From Erwinia sp. SLM-02 (GTDB taxonomy: Bacteria > Pseudomonadota > Gammaproteobacteria > Enterobacterales > Enterobacteriaceae), in the NCBI RefSeq assembly GCF_037450285.1, contig NZ_JAQISN010000007.1, positions 1 to 64,000 on the forward strand: DNA of 64,000 bases, written 5' to 3'. The notes under the pieces are model-generated. The model saw only the letters and a list, made by a program, of their open reading frames with translations. It was not told where the DNA came from and made no database searches. The translations under genes and the position numbers were made by a program. Below, one piece after another: positions 1 to 6,699 of the stretch. How positions within the stretch are numbered: the stretch's first letter is position 1; each line of letters starts with the position of its first letter.

Positions 1-49
1 GGCGAAACACCTGAAATCAGACGTTTTCTGATATCAGTACAGAATCGGT

Positions 50-126
50 GGAGCGGTAGTTCAGTTGGTTAGAATACCTGCCTGTCACGCAGGGGGTCGC
101 GGGTTCGAGCCCCGTCCGTTCCGCCA
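50..126 (+). tRNA. aspT: tRNA-Asp (anticodon GTC)
   Basis: A 77-nt cloverleaf beginning GGAGCGG and ending with an encoded CCA. The anticodon loop reads CTGTCAC, giving GTC. The T arm GGGTTCGAGCCCC is canonical. In E. coli aspT and trpT follow an rRNA operon and precede hdfR, and the same order is seen here, so the 49 bases to the left are probably rRNA-operon distal spacer. That operon is outside the window, so its presence is inferred. Confidence 0.97.
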
Positions 127-133
127 CCCTTTT

Positions 134-209
134 AGGGGCGTAGTTCAATTGGTAGAGCACCGGTCTCCAAAACCGGGTGTTGGGAGTTCGAGTCTCTCCG
201 CCCCTGCCA
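134..209 (+). tRNA. trpT: tRNA-Trp (anticodon CCA)
   Basis: A 76-nt cloverleaf starting AGGGGCG and ending with an encoded CCA. The anticodon loop CTCCAAA gives CCA. It lies only 7 nt after the aspartate tRNA, so the two are almost certainly processed from one transcript. A strong terminator follows within 10 nt. Confidence 0.97.
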
Positions 210-219
210 GATAGAGAAA

Positions 220-250
220 AATCCTTTGCTTCGGCAAAGGATTTTTTTTT
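220..250 (+). terminator. Rho-independent terminator of the aspT-trpT transcript
   Basis: The stem AATCCTTTGC/GCAAAGGATT closes a TTCG tetraloop and runs directly into nine T residues. It sits just after trpT and is the evident end of the stable-RNA transcript. Confidence 0.92.
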
Positions 251-331
251 GCCTGAAATTCAGAAAATCCCTCCTGTAGTGACAATAAATGCCTGATCGA
301 TCCGGGATTTTCGTAAAGATTATCGATTATA

Positions 332-351
332 AAGAGCCGCAAGCGGCTCTT
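332..351 (-). terminator. Possible hdfR terminator hairpin
   Basis: A perfect inverted repeat AAGAGCCG/CGGCTCTT with a 4-nt loop lies 27 nt beyond the hdfR stop. Reading on the minus strand, it is followed by TTTATAATC, which is only a weak U-tract. It may stop hdfR transcription or stabilise its 3' end. Confidence 0.4.
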
Positions 352-377
352 CTGCTGTTTTTATCCGCTTCATTTGG

Positions 378-1199
378 TCAACTGTTGACCGGGTGTTTGA
401 TGAGTTGGCGAATGTGTGATTCCTGATCGCTACTCTGCAACCAGACGGCGTAAAGAGGCCTGATGACGAGAGCCGTATCCTGCACGGGAAGAAGTTCGCC
501 ATATTCCGCGTCCCAGAAGTCTGGCAAAAATGCGCACGCTCCGGTCGTATGCAGCAGCTGACGAGTTAAGTGTGCTGAAGTTGTAGTCAGCACCGGTATG
601 TCATCGGCACCGGCCAGATAGTTTTCATGTTGATGAAAATCCGCACCCCATTCCAGCTTAATGTAGTCATATTTCTCCTTTTTCTCTGATTTTCGCGATC
701 GGAAGAGCGTCAGTGAAATATGACCGATTTGATGGCTTGTCAACTCATCCATTTTGGGCGCTTCGGTGGTGATCAGCAGGTCAAGCTGGCGCTCATGCAG
801 CTGCTTAACCAACAGATGGCGTTGAGCAACGCGAGCCTCAAGATGCAGGCTCTCATGTTGTTCATAGAGCGTTTGCAGCCAGGGGGTCAGGTATGCCTCC
901 CAGAGCGAAGCGCTTGCCCCAATCGACAGCTCATGATGTTGTTGGGTGTGCGATACCTCCTTTTTAGCCATCTGCCAGGTGTTCATCAGGCTCTCGGCGT
1001 AGGGCAGTAAACGCTCCCCTGCTGAGGTTAGTCTGATATTGTTGCGATGTCGGGTAAACAGGTTCACTCCCAGCTGATTTTCAAGCTGTCGGATGCGAAA
1101 ACTGACCGCGGACTGTGTCAGATAAAGTGCTTCTGCAGCACGTCCAAAGTGGCGAGTTCTGCTCACTTCAAGAAAGGTTTTTAGTAATTCCGTATCCAC
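378..1199 (-). CDS. hdfR: LysR-type regulator HdfR
   Basis: A 273-residue LysR-family transcription factor. The N-terminal winged helix-turn-helix (about residues 1-60) contains FLEVSRTRHFGRAAEALYLT and SAVSFRIRQLE, as in E. coli HdfR (279 aa). A substrate-binding-like domain follows (about 90-265), with the family stretch LDLLITTEAPKMDE. In E. coli it represses flhDC and so flagellar synthesis, and activates gltBD; that role is carried over by homology. The start is GTG at 1197-1199, preceded by AGGAGA at good spacing. It is divergent from maoP, as in E. coli. The C-terminal end is shorter than in E. coli and diverged. Confidence 0.93.
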   Translation of the reverse strand: MDTELLKTFLEVSRTRHFGRAAEALYLTQSAVSFRIRQLENQLGVNLFTRHRNNIRLTSAGERLLPYAESLMNTWQMAKKEVSHTQQHHELSIGASASLWEAYLTPWLQTLYEQHESLHLEARVAQRHLLVKQLHERQLDLLITTEAPKMDELTSHQIGHISLTLFRSRKSEKKEKYDYIKLEWGADFHQHENYLAGADDIPVLTTTSAHLTRQLLHTTGACAFLPDFWDAEYGELLPVQDTALVIRPLYAVWLQSSDQESHIRQLIKHPVNS

Positions 1200-1245
1200 A
1201 GCGATCTCCTGAAAAACATTTGTCGTTATGATTTAAATGTTTTGT

Positions 1246-1273
1246 TTTACACTCTGTCAAGCCTATCTAATAC
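1246..1273 (+). promoter_or_regulatory. Candidate sigma-70 promoter for maoP
   Basis: A TTTACA -35 and TAATAC -10 are separated by 16 bp in the hdfR-maoP intergenic region, which would place the start near 1281, about 40 nt upstream of the maoP ATG. This divergent region is also where an Ori-macrodomain maoS-like site might lie. I do not recognise one with confidence. Confidence 0.5.
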
Positions 1274-1320
1274 TCCGCGCCATAAATAGCTCGGCCTTAA
1301 AAGAGTTAGGAGCGTGTAAA

Positions 1321-1659
1321 ATGGCGGAAAGCTTCGCAACAACCAGTCGTTTTTTTGATAACAAACACTATCCCCGCGGGTTTTCCCGGCACGGAGATTT
1401 CACCATTAAAGAAGCCCAACTTCTTGAGCGTCATGGTTATGCTTTTAACGAGCTGGATCTGGCAAAGCGTGAGCCGACGACGGAAGAAGAGCGTCTGTTT
1501 ATTGAGGTGTGCCGCGGCGTGCGCGAACCGCAAACCGAGGCAGAAAGAGTCTGGTCTAAGTACATGACCCGTATTCAACGTCCCAAGCGTTTTCATACCC
1601 TTTCAGGCGGTAAACCGCAAATGGAAGGCGTTGAAGACTATTCGGATAGTGACGATTAA
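1321..1659 (+). CDS. maoP: Macrodomain Ori organization protein MaoP (YifE)
   Basis: A 112-residue protein, the same length as E. coli MaoP (formerly YifE) and nearly identical through FDNKHYPRGFSRHGDFTIKE and WSKYMTRI. In E. coli it acts with the nearby maoS site to constrain DNA contacts of the Ori macrodomain; the molecular mechanism is unknown. The reading frame stays open further upstream to 1237, but the ATG at 1321 matches the known N-terminus MAESF and has a TTAGGAG ribosome site. The C-terminus is acidic (ends DYSDSDD). A short GC hairpin terminator follows immediately. Confidence 0.95.
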   Translation: MAESFATTSRFFDNKHYPRGFSRHGDFTIKEAQLLERHGYAFNELDLAKREPTTEEERLFIEVCRGVREPQTEAERVWSKYMTRIQRPKRFHTLSGGKPQMEGVEDYSDSDD

Positions 1660-1661
1660 GA

Positions 1662-1686
1662 TGAAGGGGCTTCGGCCCCTTTTTCA
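1662..1686. terminator. Bidirectional terminator between maoP and comM
   Basis: The stem AAGGGGC-TTCG-GCCCCTT is flanked by A residues on the left and five T residues on the right, so it can serve maoP (plus) and the convergent comM (minus). Confidence 0.85.
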
Positions 1687-1692
1687 TGCCGG

Positions 1693-3213
1693 CTACTCCA
1701 GGCTTTTCTGCAGATGAATCAGCAAGCGATCCATTCCCCGATAACTCACCGCTTCAAGTAAATGTTCCCGGTTAATTTCGCGTTTCTCCGCCAGATCGGC
1801 AATGGTTCGTGCAACCTTCAGAATACGTTGCCAGGCTCTTATCGATAACCCCAGCTGATTGAGTACCTGCTCCAGCCATTCGGCATCTTCACTCTGTAAT
1901 GCGCAGTAGTCTTTGATCTCGTGATGACTCATCAGAGCGTTGACTTTCCCCACGCGCTTCAGCTGACGAGCCCGAGCGTTGATGACGCGTTGCCGCACCG
2001 TGCTACTGGATTCACTGTCGCTCCTCTGCGCGCTTAATGTTCCTGTCGGCAGCAGTGGGACTTCCAGTGAAAGATCAAAACGGTCAAGGAAGGGGCCGGA
2101 CAAGCGGCTCAGATAGCGCAGCGTCTGCTGCGGAGAGCTGCGATTGTGGGGGCCGTTATAGTATCCCGTCGGGCTGGGGTTCATCGCCGCGACCAGCTGG
2201 AATCGGGCCGGATAGGTCACTTTCGCTCTGGCTCGTGATATACCGATCTCGCCGGACTCCAGCGGCTCACGCAGCGCGTCCAGCGCGCGGCGTTCAAACT
2301 CCGGCAGCTCATCAAGAAACAGCACGCCGTTATGTGCCAGTGATATCTCACCGGGTTTTGGCAACGCGCCGCCGCCCACCAGGGCAAATAGCGACGCGCT
2401 GTGATGGGGAGAGCGGAACGGCCGCTGACGCCAGTGGGAACGCATATCATCGCTCCTGACGAGGCTGGCGATACAGGCACTCTCCAGCGCCTCTCGATCG
2501 TTTAACGGCGGCATAAGGCTGTTCAGACGCGTTGCCAGCATGGTCTTACCGGTACCGGGTGGGCCGATAAGCAGCAGGTTGTGCCCGCCGGCAGCAGCGA
2601 TCTCCAGCGCGCGCTTGGCCTGCTGCTGACCGATAACTTCCTGCAGGTCCCCTTCAGCAGGCGGCAGGTCATCATGCTGTACTGATGCATGCTCCAGCTG
2701 AGCTCCGCCGTGTAAAAAGGCGCAGACTTCCAGTAAATCGCGTGCGAGTAAATTGTCACCCTGCTGTATCAAACCCACCTCGGTCAGATTCTCCATTGGG
2801 AGGATCAGCTGCCTGCCGGCTTCCTGAGCTGCCAGTGCGGCCGGGATAACCGCCTGTACGCCGCGTAGAGCGCCTGTCAGGGCCAGTTCCCCCAGGAACT
2901 CATATTGCGTCAGTTTCTCTGCAGGTATTTGTTCTGAGGCCGCGAGAATGGCGATCGCAATAGGAAGATCGAATCTTCCCCCTTCTTTGGGTAAATCGGC
3001 CGGGGCCAGGTTAACGGTAATGCGCTTCGCCGGGAATGAAAATCCACAGTTAATAATGGCGCTGCGCACCCGGTCTCTGGCCTCTTTGACGGCCGTTTCA
3101 GGTAAACCCACCATGGAAAGTGCGGGGAGCCCGCTACTCAAATGGACTTCAACACAAACCTGCGGTGCCTGAATGCCAATCGCCGCGCGAGTGTAAGCAA
3201 CAGATAGCGACAT
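1693..3213 (-). CDS. comM: ComM/YifB family AAA+ ATPase (Mg-chelatase-like)
   Basis: A 506-residue protein, the same length as E. coli YifB. It has an N-terminal ChlI-like domain (about 1-180), then an AAA+ core with Walker A GPPGTGKT (217-224), Walker B VLFLDELPEF and the stretch PFRSPHHSASL, and a C-terminal Mg-chelatase-type helical domain ending RAWQRILKVARTIADL. The Haemophilus and Vibrio homologue ComM is a hexameric helicase that promotes branch migration during natural transformation; in enterobacteria its physiological role is less clear. The ATG at 3211-3213 with AGGAGG upstream is chosen over an in-frame start 33 nt earlier, because it matches the family N-terminus MSLS. It converges on maoP. 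Confidence 0.94.
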   Translation of the reverse strand: MSLSVAYTRAAIGIQAPQVCVEVHLSSGLPALSMVGLPETAVKEARDRVRSAIINCGFSFPAKRITVNLAPADLPKEGGRFDLPIAIAILAASEQIPAEKLTQYEFLGELALTGALRGVQAVIPAALAAQEAGRQLILPMENLTEVGLIQQGDNLLARDLLEVCAFLHGGAQLEHASVQHDDLPPAEGDLQEVIGQQQAKRALEIAAAGGHNLLLIGPPGTGKTMLATRLNSLMPPLNDREALESACIASLVRSDDMRSHWRQRPFRSPHHSASLFALVGGGALPKPGEISLAHNGVLFLDELPEFERRALDALREPLESGEIGISRARAKVTYPARFQLVAAMNPSPTGYYNGPHNRSSPQQTLRYLSRLSGPFLDRFDLSLEVPLLPTGTLSAQRSDSESSSTVRQRVINARARQLKRVGKVNALMSHHEIKDYCALQSEDAEWLEQVLNQLGLSIRAWQRILKVARTIADLAEKREINREHLLEAVSYRGMDRLLIHLQKSLE

Positions 3214-3480
3214 GGAGCCTCCTTTTGGTGCCACTGTGCGCAACAATTGCCAACCTGGCGACCAGCAGAAGGGATTGCTGTGAGGTGAATCGGGAGCTAT
3301 TTAGTCCGGGTGCAGGGTCTTTCATCCCGCTGCGAGCCGGCGTGTGAATTCCACTATGTGGGATTAAAGCCATCGCGCCGGGTGACTATTGAAAAAAACT
3401 CAACATCCTGTTATCCACTGAATAACAAAAGTTTTTTCTTTAATTGCGTACGAGGTCATAAAATAAAATGATGAAAAAAG

Positions 3481-3509
3481 TTGAACAGGCCGGCGCAACT
3501 GTGATAACT
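3481..3509 (+). promoter_or_regulatory. Candidate promoter of the ilvLXGMEDA operon
   Basis: In the 337-bp gap between comM and ilvL, TTGAAC (3481-3486) and GATAAC/ATAACT (3503-3509) form a plausible -35/-10 pair, placing the start roughly 35 nt before ilvL. Upstream, 3400-3475 is strikingly A/T-rich with several A- and T-tracts, as expected for the bent upstream region bound by IHF in E. coli. 3214-3400 holds no gene that I can support. Confidence 0.5.
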
Positions 3510-3550
3510 GTATAGACATTAATTCGAACAAGTGAATTTAAAGAATCCAA

Positions 3551-3649
3551 ATGAAAGCCCTTCTACGAGTCATTAGCCTAGTCGTCATTAGCGTCGTCGT
3601 GATTATTATCACGCCGTGCGGGGCTACGCTCGGAGAAAGAAAGGCTTAA
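3551..3649 (+). CDS. ilvL: ilv operon leader peptide IlvL
   Basis: A 32-codon leader peptide, the same length as in E. coli. It begins MKALLRVISLVVISVVVIII, and about 15 of its 32 residues are Ile, Leu or Val. Ribosome stalling at these codons when charged branched-chain tRNAs are scarce lets the downstream attenuator be bypassed. Its stop is 22 nt before the terminator stem. It differs from E. coli IlvL (MTALLRV start) at only a few positions. Too short for a routine gene call, but identity is clear. Confidence 0.95.
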   Translation: MKALLRVISLVVISVVVIIITPCGATLGERKA

Positions 3650-3671
3650 AAATCAAGTCTGAATTCGAAAG

Positions 3672-3706
3672 AACCCCCGCACCGAAAGGTCCGGGGGTTT
3701 TTTTTT
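3672..3706 (+). terminator. ilv attenuator terminator
   Basis: A long GC-rich hairpin (left arm 3672-3683, right arm 3688-3699, one internal mismatch, GAAA tetraloop) runs into nine T residues. It follows ilvL and is the terminator half of the leucine/isoleucine/valine attenuator; mutually exclusive upstream pairing would form when the ribosome stalls on ilvL. Confidence 0.92.
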
Positions 3707-3735
3707 GGCAAGACATAACGTGTGAGGAACATAAG

Positions 3736-3786
3736 ATGAACAGTAGCATAAAATGCTGTTGTTCCCAGCAAGAGGCGGGGGAATAA
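3736..3786 (+). CDS. ilvX: Small peptide IlvX
   Basis: A 16-codon frame MNSSIKCCCSQQEAGE sits between the attenuator and ilvG, stopping 2 nt before the ilvG ATG. It has a good GAGGAA ribosome site and the same length and position as E. coli IlvX (16 aa, starts MNNSTKFC). E. coli IlvX is a detected small protein of unknown function, possibly coupling translation into ilvG. Three consecutive cysteines are unusual. Length, position and N-terminal similarity support orthology; the sequence otherwise has diverged. Confidence 0.75.
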   Translation: MNSSIKCCCSQQEAGE

Positions 3787-3788
3787 CT

Positions 3789-5435
3789 ATGAATGGTGCA
3801 CAGTGGGTGGTTCAAGCTTTGCGTGCACAGGGAGTCGAGACAGTATTCGGCTATCCTGGTGGAGCAATTATGCCGGTCTATGACGCGCTCTATGACGGCG
3901 GTGTCGAACACCTACTGTGCCGCCACGAGCAGGGTGCAGCCATGGCCGCTATCGGCTTTGCCCGTGCAACTGGAAAAGTCGGCGTGTGCATCGCCACTTC
4001 TGGCCCCGGCGCGACCAACCTGATTACCGGTCTTGCCGACGCGCTGCTGGATTCGGTCCCCATTGTTGCCATCACCGGTCAGGTCTCTTCTGCGGTCATG
4101 GGCACCGACGCCTTCCAGGAGATCGACGTTCTCGGCCTCTCGCTGGCCTGTACCAAGCACAGTTTCCTGGTGGAATCGCTCGATGAGCTGCCGAGCGTGA
4201 TGGCTGAAGCCTTTGCCATCGCCAAATCGGGCCGTCCTGGTCCCGTTCTGGTTGATATTCCTAAGGACATCCAGCTGGCCAGCGGCGATCTGACTGCCCA
4301 TCTGCTGCCGGTTGAGCAGGAACAGGATCATCCTCACGCTGAACTTCAGCAGGCCCGTCATTTGCTGGCACAGTCGCAAAAGCCGATTTTATACGTGGGT
4401 GGCGGTGTGGGTATGGCCGATGCAGTGCATGCGCTGCGCGCCTTCGCTAATGAAACCGGAATCCCCACCGTTGCGACGTTAAAAGGTCTGGGAACGCCGG
4501 ATATGGAAGATGAATGCTATCTCGGCATGCTGGGTATGCACGGCACCAAAGCCGCGAACCTCGCCGTTCAGCAGTGCGATCTGCTGATTGCCGTCGGTGC
4601 CCGCTTTGACGACCGGGTGACCGGCAAGCTGGACACCTTCGCGCCGCACGCCAGCGTTATTCATATGGATATCGACCCGGCGGAGCTGAATAAGCTGCGC
4701 CGTGCGCACGTTGCCCTGCAGGGCGATCTGAACAAGCTGCTGCCGGATCTTTATCAGCCGGTTGAGATCGCCGCCTGGCGCGAAGAGATCAAGGCGCTGA
4801 AAGCCGATCACGGCTGGCGTTACGATCACCCGGGCGAAGCTATTTTTGCTCCGCTGTTCCTGAAGCAGCTGTCGGACCGCAAATCGGCGAGCAGCGTAGT
4901 CACCACCGATGTCGGCCAGCACCAGATGTGGGCGGCGCAGCATATGAGTTTTACCCGCCCGGAGAATTTCATCACCTCCAGCGGCCTGGGCACGATGGGC
5001 TTTGGCCTGCCGGCGGCCGTGGGCGCACAGGTCGCCCGCCCGAATGATACCGTGATCTGCGTATCCGGTGACGGGTCATTCATGATGAATGTACAGGAGC
5101 TGGGCACCATCAAGCGCAAACAGCTGCCGGTGAAAATCGTGCTGCTGGATAACCAGCGCCTGGGCATGGTGCGTCAGTGGCAGCAGTTGTTCTTTGAAGA
5201 GCGTTATAGCGAAACCAATCTCTCAGATAACCCGGACTTTCTCACACTGGCCAGCGCTTTCAATATTCCCGGCCAGCGCATTACCCGTAAAGATCAGGTC
5301 GACGCCGCATTAGACGCTTTGCTGCACAGTGAAGGGCCATACATGCTCCACGTCGCGATTGACGAGCATGAGAACGTCTGGCCTCTGGTACCACCCGGTG
5401 CCAGCAACGAAAATATGATGGAGAAAACCTCATGA
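3789..5435 (+). CDS. ilvG: Acetolactate synthase II large subunit IlvG
   Basis: A 548-residue catalytic subunit of acetohydroxyacid synthase II, a ThDP enzyme condensing pyruvate with pyruvate or 2-ketobutyrate. The N-terminal ThDP-binding region has FGYPGGAIMPVYDAL with the catalytic Glu region following; a central FAD/transhydrogenase-like domain; and the C-terminal ThDP motif SGDGSFMMNVQELGT (about residue 425 on). Unlike E. coli K-12, where ilvG is frameshifted, the frame here is intact. The ATG at 3789 matches the family N-terminus MNGAQWVVQALR; an earlier in-frame ATG at 3753 lies inside ilvX. It overlaps ilvM by ATGA, implying coupled synthesis of the two subunits. Confidence 0.97.
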   Translation: MNGAQWVVQALRAQGVETVFGYPGGAIMPVYDALYDGGVEHLLCRHEQGAAMAAIGFARATGKVGVCIATSGPGATNLITGLADALLDSVPIVAITGQVSSAVMGTDAFQEIDVLGLSLACTKHSFLVESLDELPSVMAEAFAIAKSGRPGPVLVDIPKDIQLASGDLTAHLLPVEQEQDHPHAELQQARHLLAQSQKPILYVGGGVGMADAVHALRAFANETGIPTVATLKGLGTPDMEDECYLGMLGMHGTKAANLAVQQCDLLIAVGARFDDRVTGKLDTFAPHASVIHMDIDPAELNKLRRAHVALQGDLNKLLPDLYQPVEIAAWREEIKALKADHGWRYDHPGEAIFAPLFLKQLSDRKSASSVVTTDVGQHQMWAAQHMSFTRPENFITSSGLGTMGFGLPAAVGAQVARPNDTVICVSGDGSFMMNVQELGTIKRKQLPVKIVLLDNQRLGMVRQWQQLFFEERYSETNLSDNPDFLTLASAFNIPGQRITRKDQVDAALDALLHSEGPYMLHVAIDEHENVWPLVPPGASNENMMEKTS

Positions 5436-5689
5436 TGCAGCATCAATTGTCTATCGAAGCGCGTTTTCGCCCGGAAATACTGGAGCGCATTTTACGTGTT
5501 ATCCGCCACCGTGGTTTTCAGGTGTGCACGATGAATATGGCTTCGCTGGCGAATACCGACAATATTAATATTGAATTGACCGTTGCCAGCCAGCGCTCTG
5601 TCGATTTACTGTCAACGCAGTTAAGTAAACTGATGGACGTTGCATGCGTTCAGGTTCAACAACAGACAACACAACAAATCCGCGCTTAA
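5432..5689 (+). CDS. ilvM: Acetolactate synthase II small subunit IlvM
   Basis: An 85-residue ACT-domain regulatory subunit (E. coli 87 aa). It starts MMQHQLSIEARF and has the ACT core RVIRHRGFQVCTMNM and NINIELTVASQRSVDLL. It is needed for activity of IlvG. Isozyme II is the valine-resistant one in enterobacteria. The start codon overlaps the ilvG stop (ATGA). Confidence 0.96.
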   Translation: MMQHQLSIEARFRPEILERILRVIRHRGFQVCTMNMASLANTDNINIELTVASQRSVDLLSTQLSKLMDVACVQVQQQTTQQIRA

Positions 5690-5707
5690 GCGGGCAAGGA
5701 AATAAGA

Positions 5708-6634
5708 ATGACGAAGAAAGCTGACTTTATCTGGTTTAATGGCGAGATGGTGAAGTGGGAAGAGGCGAAGGTGAGCGTCATGTCCCATGCACTGCATTAC
5801 GGTACCTCCGTATTTGAAGGCGTCCGTTGCTATGACTCGCACAAAGGACCAGTAGTCTTCCGCCATCGTGAACACATGCAGCGCCTGCGCGATTCTGCCA
5901 AAATTTACCGTTTCCCGGTCAGCCAGAGCGTTGACGAGCTGATGGAAGCGTGCCGCGAAACCCTGCGCAAGAATAACCTGAAAAGCGCGTATATTCGTCC
6001 GCTGGTCTTTGTAGGCGACGTGGGTCTGGGCGTGAACCCGCCAGATGGCTACAGCACTGATGTGATCATCGCCGCGTTCCCGTGGGGTGCTTACCTGGGT
6101 GCTGAAGCACTGGAGCAGGGCATCGATGCCATGGTTTCTTCCTGGAATCGTGTTGCACCAAACACCCTGCCAACCGCCGCGAAAGCCGGTGGTAACTATC
6201 TGTCTTCCCTGCTGGTCGGCAGCGAAGCACGCCGCCATGGCTATCAGGAAGGTATCGCACTGGACACTCAGGGCTACATTTCTGAAGGTGCCGGCGAGAA
6301 CCTGTTTGAAGTGAAAGACGGTATTCTGTTCACCCCTCCGTTCACGTCTTCGGCCCTGCCGGGTATTACCCGTGACGCGATTATCAAACTGGCGCAGGAT
6401 CTGGGTATTGAAGTTCGTGAGCAGGTACTCTCTCGCGAATCGCTGTACCTGGCGGATGAAGTGTTCATGTCCGGTACTGCGGCAGAAATTACACCGGTTC
6501 GTAGCGTCGATGGCATCCAGGTGGGTGCAGGTAAACGCGGTCCGGTCACTGAGCGTATCCAGTCTGCATTCTTCGGTCTGTTCACTGGCGAAACTGAAGA
6601 TAAATGGGGTTGGCTGGATCCGGTTAACTCATAA
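5708..6634 (+). CDS. ilvE: Branched-chain amino acid aminotransferase IlvE
   Basis: A 308-residue class IV PLP aminotransferase (E. coli 309). The last step in Ile, Val and Leu synthesis: it transfers the amino group from glutamate to the branched 2-oxo acids. The PLP lysine is K159 in PTAAKAGGNYLSS, and the conserved GYISEGAGENLF and SSALPGITRD motifs are present. It begins 18 nt after ilvM with ribosome site AAGGAA. A 65-nt gap with a GC hairpin separates it from ilvD. Confidence 0.97.
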   Translation: MTKKADFIWFNGEMVKWEEAKVSVMSHALHYGTSVFEGVRCYDSHKGPVVFRHREHMQRLRDSAKIYRFPVSQSVDELMEACRETLRKNNLKSAYIRPLVFVGDVGLGVNPPDGYSTDVIIAAFPWGAYLGAEALEQGIDAMVSSWNRVAPNTLPTAAKAGGNYLSSLLVGSEARRHGYQEGIALDTQGYISEGAGENLFEVKDGILFTPPFTSSALPGITRDAIIKLAQDLGIEVREQVLSRESLYLADEVFMSGTAAEITPVRSVDGIQVGAGKRGPVTERIQSAFFGLFTGETEDKWGWLDPVNS

Positions 6635-6650
6635 GAACTGTGCATTTTCT

Positions 6651-6670
6651 CGGGCGTCAGTTGACGCCCG
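6651..6670 (+). other. GC-rich hairpin in the ilvE-ilvD gap
   Basis: A perfect inverted repeat CGGGCGTC/GACGCCCG around an AGTT loop lies 16 nt after the ilvE stop and 29 nt before the ilvD start. There is no U-tract, so full termination is unlikely. It could be an mRNA processing or stabilising structure that sets the ilvE to ilvD ratio. Confidence 0.5.
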
Positions 6671-6699
6671 CGTACCATCGATTTCTGGAGTAATAGAGC

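Noticed and set aside
5621..6238. 205-residue minus-strand frame opposite ilvM/ilvE
   Set aside because: Antisense shadow of ilvE with no recognisable domain.
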